A stretch of 64,000 bases of DNA from Scalesia atractyloides (lineage: Eukaryota; Streptophyta; Magnoliopsida; Asterales; Asteraceae). Within the stretch, counting starts at the first letter, position 1. Each line of letters begins with the position of its first letter. The stretch spans positions 48,989,137-49,053,136 of the forward strand of contig CAMTDV010000017.1 of assembly GCA_947069175.1 (NCBI GenBank). Direction: 5' to 3'. Of this stretch, positions 23,160 to 33,894 are shown piece by piece. Under the pieces are notes generated by a model. The model was not told the DNA's origin. It searched no databases and was given only the letters and a program-made list of their open reading frames with translations. Position numbers and translations under genes: made by a program.

Positions 23160-24470
23160 ATGAAACTTGATCTACAGGAAGCCAAAGACAAAGCTGAAAA
23201 GGAATTGGCAGAACAGGGAAAGGGCAAAGGGATTGTTGATGGTGTTCCTAAACCAACAGAGGAGCCAGTGATTGAAAAGACCGTTGAAGCAGAAAAAGCT
23301 CCAGAATCTGAGATCATTCCTCAAGATGTTTCTATTGTTGAATCTCAGGAAGCTGAAAAGAATGATGAATCGATCAAAACGTCTGAGTTAGAGAAAGACG
23401 ACGATGAGGAAGATGATGATAAAGACGACGACCCTGCAGGTGATGATACGAAAGATGATTCAGATCACGATGATGGTAATGATGATGATCAGGGTGGCAT
23501 TGGTCTAAAGATTGATTCCGCAAAGGTTCACACTGATTTTGATTTTGAGTCCTTGATTAACGATGATATGAATATGGAGGATGGTCAGAGTAAGGGGGAG
23601 CACACAGAGCAAACAGGGCCTAAAGATGAGGATGTGTCTGACGCAATAGTTGTTATGCATGTTGCTACTGTTCATGAAAAACCTTTGATGATTATGTTGG
23701 ACCCAAGTATTGAAGAGGGAGAATTCATTCACGACTACACCAAAGTAGAGTTGGCAAAGATGTTCGAAGTTGATGCTGATTCGTTCGAGTTTGATTTTAA
23801 AGAAGAGTTGGTGAATATAAAAACGTTTGAACCAAAGGAGTGTGTCTACAAGCGTGTATCAGAAGCAGATGATTATGATTGTGTTATCTTTGAAGAATCT
23901 TCTCATGATGAAGCTGAGAAGTATTCTGGTATCAATACTGACAGTTTTCCTACGATTGAAGAAATCATGAATCAGATTGATGTGTATTTGTTAAAGCAAA
24001 AGATTAACGAAGTGGTGAAAGAAGGTAATATTCCTAAACGTTATACTAAAGAACAAATTGCTGAAGTGAAGAAGTCGTGGTTTAAAGAAACACCTAAAGA
24101 AAGGAAATTCAAGCGACCACTGGCATTCTTTACTCGTGATAAAGACAAATCTCTTGGTGATATTCTGAGTTGGGGATGGATTAGAGAACTTGACGTTTAT
24201 GCTATAAAGAGAGAGTTCGGGGTGCAATACTTCAGACATCTTACTGATATAAAGACGTTACCATTTTGGGATGTTGAAGAGTTAGTGCAAACGAGAAACA
24301 TCAGTCTTCAGATGAAATTCAACGAACAACGGTTATGGAGGGTTATCAAGTTTGAAGCTTCAAGAGGTTTTGAATTGTGGAAGCTGTTTATTCCGAAACG
24401 TAGAATCAAGGTTGATAAGAAGACGGGTGTTAAAGATGTTACGCTGGTAATGAAAAGGCCAGGGCTATGA
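23160..24470 (+). CDS. B2 main ORF, unrecognised retroelement protein, 436 aa
   Basis: I do not recognise this protein. From the ATG at 23,160 it shows a charged helix (LQEAKDKAEKELAEQGKG), a strongly acidic Asp/Glu stretch around residues 80-115, then a more ordered half with FTRDKDKSLGDILSWGWIREL, WDVEELVQTRNISLQMKF and PKRRIKVDKKTGVKDVTL. No RT, integrase, protease or CCHC motif is visible. A diverged copy in B1 conserves the same blocks. It may be an extra ORF like the one downstream of pol in Sireviruses; that is inference. Its stop overlaps the next start (ATGA), but comparison with B1 suggests one ancestral ORF with an indel. Confidence 0.65.
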   Translation: MKLDLQEAKDKAEKELAEQGKGKGIVDGVPKPTEEPVIEKTVEAEKAPESEIIPQDVSIVESQEAEKNDESIKTSELEKDDDEEDDDKDDDPAGDDTKDDSDHDDGNDDDQGGIGLKIDSAKVHTDFDFESLINDDMNMEDGQSKGEHTEQTGPKDEDVSDAIVVMHVATVHEKPLMIMLDPSIEEGEFIHDYTKVELAKMFEVDADSFEFDFKEELVNIKTFEPKECVYKRVSEADDYDCVIFEESSHDEAEKYSGINTDSFPTIEEIMNQIDVYLLKQKINEVVKEGNIPKRYTKEQIAEVKKSWFKETPKERKFKRPLAFFTRDKDKSLGDILSWGWIRELDVYAIKREFGVQYFRHLTDIKTLPFWDVEELVQTRNISLQMKFNEQRLWRVIKFEASRGFELWKLFIPKRRIKVDKKTGVKDVTLVMKRPGL

Positions 24471-25015
24471 AGAACATGCCACTAAAACCTATTAAACAAG
24501 ATTTTCATCCTTACTTCTTGCGGTTGCAAACGGATCCTGAAACAAGCGAAGCAGTGATAGTATTACGGGCTGACCAAACGTGGGATATCACTAAAGAAAA
24601 AGATCTGGAATGCATTGAACGTAGAAGGATTTGGGGGTTATGGAGAACTGTACGTATACTAGACCCAATGTGGCTAGTTAATTGCTCAAGAGAAGATGTG
24701 AAATGTTTGTTCTTCAACAAGATCTGTTTCGATAAACGTGAAGAAGTCCAAGCAAAACAATACCAAGGTGTGATCAATGTATGTTATGCACATGGTATTA
24801 ACTCAGGTCATATGTGGGAATCAAGATGGAAAGAGTTAGAAAGGGAAGAGTTCATGAAAGAGGAAAAGCGTTTAGAGAAGATACATGAAAGGGGTAGAGA
24901 GGCAAGGCTCAGACAATTTCAGTTCATGAAGTGGGCACCTCCTACTGACCAAACGCTTATTCCTAAGCAAGAAAGAAGACGAAAGCCGTACAAGAACTTC
25001 TTTGGAAGAGGTTGA
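24467..25015 (+). CDS. B2 C-terminal ORF, unrecognised, 182 aa
   Basis: This is a continuation of the preceding ORF in another frame. It shows DPETSEAVIVLRADQTWDI, WLVNCSREDVKCLFFNKI, GINSGHMWESRW and a long basic C-terminal helix (ERGREARLRQFQFM) ending KNFFGRG. The same blocks occur in B1 in the same order. It ends ~45 bp before the 3' LTR, next to the polypurine tract. The function is unknown, and no membrane segment is evident. Confidence 0.62.
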   Translation: MKNMPLKPIKQDFHPYFLRLQTDPETSEAVIVLRADQTWDITKEKDLECIERRRIWGLWRTVRILDPMWLVNCSREDVKCLFFNKICFDKREEVQAKQYQGVINVCYAHGINSGHMWESRWKELEREEFMKEEKRLEKIHERGREARLRQFQFMKWAPPTDQTLIPKQERRRKPYKNFFGRG

Positions 25016-25060
25016 AGATTGAAGACTGGTCAAGACTGCGACAATATCCAAGGGGGAGTT

Positions 25061-25457
25061 TGTGGATACATGATGTCTATTGTCTAGGTCTTGGATCAAG
25101 TCTGTGTGATTAGGGTTTGAAAGTGTTAGATTTGAAGTATTTATGTTGTAAAAGACACAAGTTTGGCCGAACTTGTGTGAAGGCAGAATAAGTTTGCCCG
25201 AACTTGTTCTAGCCAAGCCACAGTTCGAGCGAACTTGGTGCTCTATATATATGCGTCTTAGGTCTTTCACATTTGTCACTTTGCATTCTCGACGGCGAAG
25301 CTCTGTCTGTTTAGATTCTCGATGTAATATGATTTTTGACTAATAAACAGACAATTTAAACAGTAATCTTGTGTATTTTAACAATTCACGTAATTTCCGC
25401 TTACGATGATTTTAGATACAAATTAGGTTCCTAAGCAGTGGAGGAGCGATCCTAACA
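25061..25457 (+). repeat. 3' LTR of B2 (397 bp)
   Basis: Starts TGTGGATACATGATGTC after the polypurine tract CCAAGGGGGAGTT (25,048-25,060) and ends GCGATCCTAACA. It carries the palindrome array in degenerate form (25,159 onward) and CTCTATATATATGC near 25,242. Confidence 0.9.
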
Positions 25458-25462
25458 ATTAC

Positions 25463-25715
25463 TAGTAAAATCCAGGGGTTTGCAGGCAACGAATTGCTTG
25501 AAAAGGAATTGTGACTTAGGCTTTTCAACCTTGGAGTCCATGGAGCCATGTAGTGATTCGGTATTGGATTGGATTTTGCTGACTATGTCGGGTATAACTC
25601 TGGCCATTTGGTCGGCCATCTGTTCAGCGATGAGGTTCACGAGTTCTTGCTTGGAGATAGAACGGGAACTCTTCTTGGTCTTCTTATGTTCATCGGATGA
25701 GTTTGGAGAAGACAT
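25463..25715 (-). pseudogene. Element D gag, N-terminal third
   Basis: The minus-strand ORF begins with the ATG at 25,715. It is rich in Ser/Lys at the start (MSSPNSSDEHKKTKKSS), then a helix LVNLIAEQMADQMARVIPDI resembling the gag N-terminus of element E. It is interrupted by B2 at 25,462; the rest lies at 21,471-22,521. Confidence 0.82.
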
Positions 25716-26689
25716 CTAGGGTTGAAATAGAAAAGAAAAGGATGAGACTTGATCATAATGTAAAAATAAGTTTTGCATGTATAAGCATGGATATGTTCAC
25801 GTATGTTGCATGTATTTGACGAGTATTCAACATGTATTCAATAAGCATAATCACGTATGAATGCGTATAAAGGGAATAAATTTAGTTTGTTCATGAGGAT
25901 TATTATTGTTTTTGGTTGCGATAGACGTGCGAATTGTGTAACGGTTTCAAATGAATAAGGTAACAAGTATAAAAAAGTCACATAAAAATTGAGATAACAT
26001 AAAAAGATTGGCTCAGTAAAACTTGGGATTGTTTCGGGTAGAGAAACATCGACTATTCCAAAGTGATTCGTAAGATCTTTCGAGTTAGGGAACATGCTTG
26101 GCCTAATAGGTAAAATACTCTCGTCGAGAAGCGATTAACGGTATTTTACCCTTCCAGTTACTAAATGTCCCTAGTCGATCGAAAATTCAAGACTTTTGCG
26201 AGATTGAAAATCGAGGAACGGGACTAGTTGACAAGGTGCGGGTTTCACTCCTAACTTGACAACATCGTACCCTAAGTGTGGTTGTTTCTTACTAAACAAG
26301 GAGCATATTCCAACTCGTTAGTAAGACCCACTAGAGTATGAAATAGAAGTTTTCCATAAAGGTGTGGATGTCACTCCTAACTTGATGGTGTAACTTCGTG
26401 AAAAATCGAATACGCGGAGTGAAGGATTTCACCAAAAATTGTAAGTCATTGGACCTATCTTGGTGCAAATCGCCTCGTTTGCATCATGAGTGTCTTCAAG
26501 TGTATTGTGTAAATGTCTTAGGAAAGACATTGTGTAAATATTAAGACCAAGAGAAAGGAAGAAGCAAAGAAGGAAGAATAAAGTTTTAAGCATGATATAA
26601 GAATGGTCAAAATGGACACTTCAACTATAGACTAGGTCGAACATGGCAATTCTACCTAATTCCCTATAGTTATGGCTCTGATACCAATC
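25716..26689 (-). other. Leader (5' untranslated region) of element D with primer site
   Basis: Non-coding stretch between gag and the 5' LTR. The primer site TGGTATCAGAGC (minus) lies at 26,675-26,686. The leader contains a perfect 10-bp inverted repeat (26,109-26,118 with 26,141-26,150) flanked by GCCTAATA on the left and CTTCCAGTTAC on the right. Both flanks also occur around a different inverted repeat in the leader of element E. Confidence 0.8.
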
Positions 26690-28717
26690 TGTCACACCCC
26701 AACCAATGGCGGAAACATCGAGGCGGGACGAAAAAGATTGCTCATTGTTCACAACACTAATAGCGATAATAATTAATTAATCCGAATTTCATTTCCTAGA
26801 AAAAAATGTCATTAAAATACAAGGGAATTTCAAATAACAACATCACTATGACAAAATTTGATACAACAATAATAAACCTAAACGTCTATATGTGTATCTA
26901 GTCTCAACACTACTTCGATTTCATAGCATCATCTTCATCAACCTGTAACATGTTTTAAAATAAAGTTCAATGCAAAAGCAAAGGCGAGTACACAAGTTTA
27001 AGCATAGGCATACGTATACGAATAAAGTTTAAAATGAATCCTCATGATACTAAGTTTATACAAGAGCATTATACATGGCATGCCATATTTCTAGTCAAAC
27101 CCCTTGTTAACACAAACTACGATATTTGAACATGGCCTCTAGAATTCACGATGGAGGTGGTGTGTTACTTCCTATAGCGCTATACATGTCAAATGAAGGC
27201 TTTAAGATAAGCTAATGACTATGGTATTACATATGAATGGTCCAAGATATAAGCAACAAGTAACGTATCTAAGCATTCATAAATATAGGATTGTTTCGTG
27301 CATTTTATAAAGTTTAAGAGTTGTGATTTTGTATATGTAAACATGCTACACCCGAAAGTGAACGAAAAGCGGGTCGAGTGTACTCACGGTTTTGCAAGCG
27401 TTCCGACTTGGTAATCCGCGAAGAGTTGTTTGGTTGCAGGAAGAACATTGGGTTATCCTACAAGAGGAAAACGTAGGTGTGAGTGTTTGGATGATTATGG
27501 AAGATTCGGGATTTTTTGAATAAGGCATAATAAAGTATGTATACGAAAATATTCACTAAGGTCTAGCACTCGTTTTGACACTATGGGAACCCGTAGGGTT
27601 TATGTGATTTCATAGGTTGTAACACCTATTAGAATCTAAACGAGGAACTAAACACTTCTAGGGATTAAACTTAGTAACTTGACATATGATTATAAGGTCA
27701 TTATCAAGGTTTTGATTTTAGTATATATAGATTATAATAGTTATATTATAAGTCCACAAGGATGTCATAGAAGTCATGTAGGAGGTTGGAAGATGAATCT
27801 TCCATTTAGGAACCTCTTAAGAGTTCACCACTACACAAGTTGTCATACACAACAAGGAGGGTCAAGAACAAGTACAAGAATAATAAGAATTGAAATACAT
27901 GTTACTATACACTAAGTGGCCAAGTAATCTACAACCCGGTGAGCCAGGGTCGACACACGTCGAAGGCTAGACAGGGTTGTTTTACTTTCAACTAGCAAAT
28001 CACTTAGGATAAATGAGAAAACATCAAGTGTTGTGTGGCATTAAGTGTAGGATAGCCCAAGCTAACCTTGTAGTCACACTAACTTCAAGTTCTTGACTTG
28101 GCAACACTTGTGAGGTTAAATCTCATTGAAAACAGAACGTTTAGGGTGTTAAACAGCCCTTAGTTCATGTAAACAAGCTTGGTTAGGCTTCACTAATCAT
28201 AAACTTGATTAGGAGCTCAAGAACACAAGGTTGGTGGAAGTATTACTTAAGTTTTAAAAAGATTTGTATAAAACATAAAGTTTGGAGCCCTTTAGGTGAA
28301 CTTCCAGGTCTGGATTCTCCAAGGAGAATCCGTGGAATCGAACATAAGGATTATCCAAGCAAGTAGGAAGAAGAATCAAGTGAAATGGTTAAGAAATGAG
28401 CAAGTTATGCTCACTTTAGTAAGATGGTATGAATCTGCCCGAATTCTGATGTTGCAAGTGATTTAAGAGTGATTTGAGAGAGATTAGAGAGTTGTAAAAG
28501 TGTGAAAAAGCTTGGAGAATGTGTGGTATTTATAGGGGGTGAGTTTAGGGTTTGTTGGGGGTGTTTAATGGAGGTTTGGAGGTGATTGGTGGAGGTTTAG
28601 AGGTGTGGATCCGTGCAATCCCGCGGCTGATTCAAATTGGTGCACACCAGACCCCCATGCGGACTGTTGGGCCTGGCCATGTAGTCCGCAAGGCCTGGTC
28701 AGGTCACTCAATTATTA

Positions 28718-28778
<61 letters not shown>

Positions 28779-29187
28779 TTTAATGAATGGGCCTTGCATA
28801 GTTTGTTATATAAAACGTGTTTTGGGCCAACTAAAGACCTTTAAGCATAATAATCATGATCCAAGGTAGACATAAGTATAAAATGAATATGTTTAAGTAT
28901 AAGATTCATGTTTACGCTTCGCCTGGAGTATGATTGTCACGTATTTGCAAGTTGTCACACGTTTCCGAATATCAAGCATGAATGTACGATTATGTATAAG
29001 TATAAAACGATTATGAATAAGCATAACACGAATATGAATAAAATACGAGTTTATGATTCAAGTATCGGTTTACAACGATTACAAAGATTACGACGAAAGA
29101 ACGAATACAAGATACAAAGATTTCCGAAAATAGAAATACAACACAAGCTTTCTAAGTATGGAAAGTATGAAAACGCCGGGCGTTACA
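26690..29187 (-). repeat. 5' LTR of element D (2,498 bp)
   Basis: Closely similar to 15,599-18,141 throughout, with scattered substitutions and small indels. The main length difference is the ATT microsatellite (28,710-28,777 here). It ends GGGCGTTACA at 29,187, followed by the TSD copy CTGTT. Confidence 0.92.
28710..28777. repeat. (ATT)n microsatellite in the D 5' LTR, ~22 units
   Basis: Counterpart of the longer run at 17,596-17,727. The Leu- and Ile-rich ORFs over it are artefacts. Confidence 0.95.
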
Positions 29188-29918
29188 CTGTTCCTAAACC
29201 AGGCGAAGGGTCTAGCAGTACACCTTCTAAGGCAGATTTGATTAGAGCAGCTTCACTGTTACAACAAGCAACTAGAGATTATACTACGACAGACGCTCCT
29301 GGTAAAAAGAAGGTTGTTAGCAGTCCAGATAGTGAAAGCTTGTTTGTAGATATTGATGTTGGAGCTTTAGTTAAGAGGGTCACTGCGCTTGAAGAAGATA
29401 AGGTTTTCAAAGATGTACAGATCGCTAGCCTGATGGAAGAAATAACGCACAAGAATCAAAAGATTCAGGAACATGAGACAAACGTTGGATCCCTCACTGC
29501 CATGTTTATGGATTTAAAGCAGAAGCTTGAAGGAAAGTTTCATAAGGAGTTTGCTAAGCCTCATAAGGTATATACTGCAGCTGAGAAGGCGCAAATGGAT
29601 AAAGAGCATGAAGAAGCAATGGATTGTTATATTCAGAATCCTCCTCGTACTGTCAATCAGAAGCGAAAACTGAAGGAAATTGTCATGAAAAATGTGGGTG
29701 ATGAGAAAGATTATGGATACCAAGATATGCCTGATCGGTATGTGGTAATTGTCGGGAAGGATAGGTTTGACAGAATTGGAAATCGATCTGGAATAAAGAG
29801 CTGGGCCTATAATGATAAAAAGGGAATGTTTCTTGTGATGCGAAGGAATGGGAAGATTGAATATTATAACTCCTCTAGTTCTTTTGAATCTTGGACGCCG
29901 GTAGATCTTCGTGAGTAA
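29188..29918 (+). pseudogene. Element C second ORF, 3' part, unrecognised
   Basis: It continues the frame interrupted at 15,598. Visible in order: a Ser-rich linker, a coiled coil around ITHKNQKIQEHETN, a Lys-rich segment (NQKRKLKEIVMKN), then a compact region with DRYVVIVGKDRFDRIG, KSWAYNDKKGMFLVMR and NGKIEYYNSS that looks beta-rich. No known domain is recognised. The open frame seems to start further left at 28,908, but that part is D LTR sequence. The ORF has no internal stop, so it was probably intact when D inserted. Confidence 0.62.
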
Positions 29919-30004
29919 GCAATGCATTGTATCATGATCAGTGCAAGAATCCAAATTGAAAGATTGGATGTAACTTCTACAATAGGCTGCAACAACAGGC
30001 CAAG

Positions 30005-30475
30005 GTGAATTTTAGAGATATGAACTTGCAGAAATCATATGTCAAGGTTCATAAAGATATGTTTCATAAAGATTCTGATCAACCTATAAAGAATATGGCG
30101 TGGCCTCCAACAAAGCAAGCGAAGACTATTCCTTTACTTATAGATCTTCCTGATGATAGCCTGAAGGAATTCAAAATTTGGATGTATGACTCAATTACCG
30201 GTCAAGGAGTCATCGTTTGTGAGCATGACGAGTATAGGATTTCTGATGTTCGTGATTTGATGAGGTTTGGAGAGAGAGATATCCATTTACTTGCAAAATA
30301 TCAGATTCAAAGTGATCCAGAGTACGAAGTATGTGCGAATGTATTTACTGGAGATGGCTCAAGTAATTGCTTTGAAGTTGTGGGCAGGAGTTAGGGGAAG
30401 GGTGGAAACTCAATTATTTGGCATTGGAAAGTATATATCTGAAGCTGATTTGAGTAAGAAGAAGAAGCGCAAGTG
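30005..30475 (+). pseudogene. Element C third ORF, C-terminal, unrecognised
   Basis: An open stretch of about 130 codons (30,005-30,394) has HKDSDQPIKNMAWPP, LIDLPDDSLKEFKIWMYDS and RDLMRFGERDIHLL. It then continues in another frame to 30,475 with a basic end SEADLSKKKKRK. It lies ~40 bp before the polypurine tract CCTAGGGGGATA. The ATG choice is uncertain, and it may be the end of the preceding ORF after a frame break at ~29,920-30,000. The family is not recognised. Confidence 0.55.
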
Positions 30476-30514
30476 AAGCTTGGTTTGTCAAGACAACATA
30501 AACCTAGGGGGATA

Positions 30515-30838
30515 TTTAAAGGCATTATTATAGGTTTACGTTTGTCTTTGGCTAGTGTACGGATTTGGTCTTGGTTAGTATAGGTGTACGGTTTGGGATT
30601 GGGCTTGGCCCAATTGTATTAGGTTGCACCCTATCATCTATAAATAGGGTGCACCTAGGTCTTGTTTAGGGTTGTTGATTCTGTGTGCTTGTATCCGATT
30701 TGTGCACCAGACGGTTCTTGAAACCGTGTGCACTTTTGCTAATATAATCAACATTGTTCTTCATATTCCATATCTTTATTGTTATTCTGCAACTTTCGAG
30801 GTGTGTGTGATATCTGATTGTAGTTTCCTGGACTTACA
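30515..30838 (+). repeat. 3' LTR of element C (324 bp)
   Basis: Same length as the 5' LTR. Its first dinucleotide reads TT instead of TG. It contains GTGTACGG motifs near 30,556 and 30,584 and CTATAAATAGG near 30,640, and is followed by the TSD AAATC. Confidence 0.92.
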
Positions 30839-31769
30839 AAATCACATTCACCCCTATAGGTTGTCATAGTGTCAAGAACGGGTGTATTAAGACTAGATGA
30901 TTACTTTTGTGTATACATACTTTTGTACTTTACATTCCAAATCCAAATCCTCCGTTATAGTCCAATTACTCACACACCTATGTTTCCTCGTGTAGGATAA
31001 CTTGGTGTTCCATCCTTCAACCCTCCAACTTTTCACGGAATTTACAAAGGAAGCTTTGCAAATCCGTGAATACACTCAAACACCCTTTTTACGCTTTACA
31101 CTTTTGGGTGCAATATGTTTACTTATCAAATACACAAATACAACTATACTTTATGCAAACACAAACAATCCTATATGGATGCTAAAGATACATGATACAT
31201 GATTCGTATTCTAGGAACATTCTTATGTAATTCGCATGTCACTAACTTCGATCAAGCCTCCCTTAACATGTATAGCGCTATAGGAGTAACGCACCGCCCG
31301 TATTCTTGAGGTCATGTTAAGTCTTTAATTCTCGCGGTAATCTTTGGGTTGACTTGTAGAATTGCATGCCTTGATACATTAATCTAGTTAACGGTTTTTG
31401 CCATGTGGATACGTTTAAACATTTTACATACTTATGCTATATCAAAACTTGTGTGCTCGCCAATGCTTTTGTATTGAACTATACTTTTAAACATGTTGCA
31501 GGTTGATCATGATGATTATGACGAAATCTAGTAGGGACGACTTAGAAACGCATCTAAAAATGCTAGATTTTGTTAGATTAGTTTGATGAATTATGTTGTA
31601 CTTTGAATTTGAAATTGTTGTATTTTGATTTCTTATATTGTAATCGACAATAATTATCTATGAAATGAAATCGGTTTTGAATTAAATATTGTCATAATTA
31701 GTGTTATGATGTCTTGAGCAATCTATTTACGTCCGCCCCGATGATTCCACCATCGGTTGGGGTGTGACA
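30839..31769 (+). repeat. LTR 'F', right portion, ending GGTTGGGGTGTGACA
   Basis: Inverted relative to the D LTRs and homologous to their first ~900 bp, for example the AGCGCTATA block near 31,273 and the terminal CCGATGGTGGAATCAT in reverse. Sense is therefore +. The base after 31,769 does not start a primer site, so F is a 3' or solo LTR. It predates element C, which split it. Confidence 0.75.
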
Positions 31770-32439
31770 TAAACAAATATATAAAGTACAGTATATATAT
31801 ATACCGCTTGTAATGCTCGAAAATGTTTCTTCAAAAACCGTCGCGGATCTGTTGATTGCCTTTTCTCTTGTGTTATTGAACAATGAATCCAAACCTTGGG
31901 TAATGCCTCTTCATGTTTTTTCGTCCAAGTTTGATGTCTCATCTTTCCTCCCTTGCTTCTCGGTTCACTTGGTCCACCAACATTCGCCTTTATCATCATA
32001 TTTGTCTTCGCCAAAATCTTTATCTTCATCCAAATCTTGCGTTTTGGGCACAACATCTTCGTCTTCATTGTCATTGTATACCGATTCTCTCGTGGTGATT
32101 GAATTGGTGGGCTCTTATATGCAAACGGGATGAATGAGTTTTGCGCTTCCATGGAATATTCATACCGGTCGGGTGCGACCATTGTTGGACTGTGTGGGTG
32201 TGAAAATACTTGTGGTGGAAATTTTGGTTGAGGTTGAGTGTTGTAAAAATTTGGTTGTAAAGCCTGGAAGTAAAAAATTCAGGCTGAGAGTGTGGTGAAT
32301 ACTCGAGTTGGATTGAATCGGTGCACTTGGACCACTCGAATCGCCTCGCCTCGTATGGGAGACGCGTCCCATTGGGTTCGAACCCAATCCTTGACTAGTC
32401 GAACTTTTTTTCTTGGCATCACCTTTTTTTGTTTATCCA
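31770..32439 (-). pseudogene. SANT/Myb-like (Harbinger- or NAM-associated-type) ORF, decayed
   Basis: The minus strand opens with an ATG at 32,439 and a Lys-rich start, then a Ser/Thr/Gln-rich low-complexity region to 32,160. A second frame (31,770-32,182) has YKSPPIQSPRE and TKKHEEALPKVWIHCSITQE. The latter pattern is typical of plant proteins with one Myb/SANT-like domain often annotated as NAM-associated or PIF/Harbinger accessory proteins. The Trp-helix after it is frameshifted, and the C-terminus is cut by LTR F. No transposase or terminal repeat was found nearby, so the link to Harbinger is only inference. Confidence 0.5.
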
Positions 32440-33889
32440 TGGTGTGTGGTTTGTAGTTTGGTTGTGAATGATTTGATTTGTGAGAAAATAGAATGTGAAT
32501 GGTGGTATTTAAATAAATATATGTATTTTTTTTAAATAACGGCTATATAGCCGTTGGAGGCTATCAACGGTCAAAAATAGTAGTTCACATTGGTGACAAG
32601 TCCCAAGGTTTGAAGGTTCACCACTCGAAATAGGGGATGGCAAATCGTGCGGTAACACCTTCACCGCACACTCTCCCCACGTACACCCTTAATGATTGGT
32701 GGATAATTATAGAACATATAGAATGGTAATATTTTTTTTTCTTTTTGAAAACCAACAGGTAATTAGTTGATAGATTCTTGACGGATATTGAGCCAGACAT
32801 AAAACATCGTTTTATAACTAATTGTGGGTTATGATTACCAAAACTCTCCCACATATAACCCAATGAGTTCACGTGAACCCATTAATTTATTTTATTTTTA
32901 CATAGAAACGATATAGAATTGTTTTTGAAAACCCATAAGAATAATACATGTGAACTCTTTAAACAAAATGAGTAGAGGGCTCGTCCATAAAATTCCTCCC
33001 TAGTGAAAGACTTGAAAGGTCCCCTTTCAAATCTTGTAAAGCCATGTTTCTATGTTAATTTTTTTTAATGTGGTTGTTGTTGTTGTAGGGTTTAAAAACA
33101 GTAATAATGTCGCGTTGAAGATAATATAATCTATCAGTGAATTTTGTTGCCCATTTAAAGTTTCTCTGGAATTAGTATTATGTGTATTAATTTTGGTTCA
33201 AAAGACTTTGTAAGTCATTGCAAATACCGTGTAAAGTTAGTCTAAGATATTGGTGAATTTTGATGGTTGGGCGAATTTGAAGTTTCTCTGGAATTGGTAT
33301 AAAGGTCAATCTTTGGATCAGAAGACTTTGTAAAAGTCAGTCATTGCAAATACACTGACATATTAAATTGAATTGCATCCATTTGGTTTAGGTTGATAGT
33401 TACTAATCAAGGTGTGGTAGAAGCATCTAAAAATTCCGAATTGATGCATACACCAAATTATGGATGGTAATTTTGTTCAAAGAGTCAGATTGAACTTGGT
33501 GTCTGTCGGATTGACAAACTGATTAGACGATATAAATCTGCAACAAGGAAACTTATTACAAATTGATTCGACATCATTCGGTGTAATTCAGTATTGTTTT
33601 GGCGTGATACAATTTGATTGGTGTATGATTCGACTTGTTTCGATTTAGATTGGACATGATTTGGTGTTTAGATTGATTTCGTGACCCGGGAATTTTAATG
33701 TTTGGTTGTGAGAAATTTGACCACGAAAAAAAGGTGAACCCATAGGAAAAAAAATCATGGGCCCGTCACTATTAATAAGTGAGATTCTAAGGTGATCACT
33801 AGCTGCTTAGTGAGACATTAAAAGAGTAATTAAAGGATGCTAAGTGAAATGTTGCAAAGCTAATCACTACTCTATCCAGTGAGATATTG
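32440..33889. other. Intergenic DNA without recognised genes
   Basis: AT-rich sequence. The only structure noticed is a direct duplication of ~110 bp: the block with TTTCTCTGGAATTRGTAT at about 33,160 recurs at about 33,281, each followed by AGACTTTGTAA and TCATTGCAAATAC. A CTGCTTAGTGAGACATTAAAAG stretch near 33,808 has no assigned role. Confidence 0.6.
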
Positions 33890-33894
33890 AAAAT

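Larger units (their letters stand above)
22527..25457 (+). mobile_element. Copia-like non-autonomous element 'B2' nested in D gag
   Basis: A 2,931-bp element with perfect TSD ATTAC (22,522-22,526 and 25,458-25,462). The 5' LTR (22,527-22,905) lacks its last ~20 bp, and there is no primer-binding site: sequence passes directly into an ORF. The 3' LTR is complete. Inside are an acidic coiled-coil ORF and its continuation and a polypurine tract; gag and pol are absent. The B2 start reads TATTGATAC where the family has TGTTGATAC. Confidence 0.9.

Noticed and set aside
28908..29187. N-terminal part of the 336-codon ORF ending at 29,918
   Set aside because: This part lies in the D LTR. The real C ORF enters at 29,188 from the frame interrupted at 15,598.
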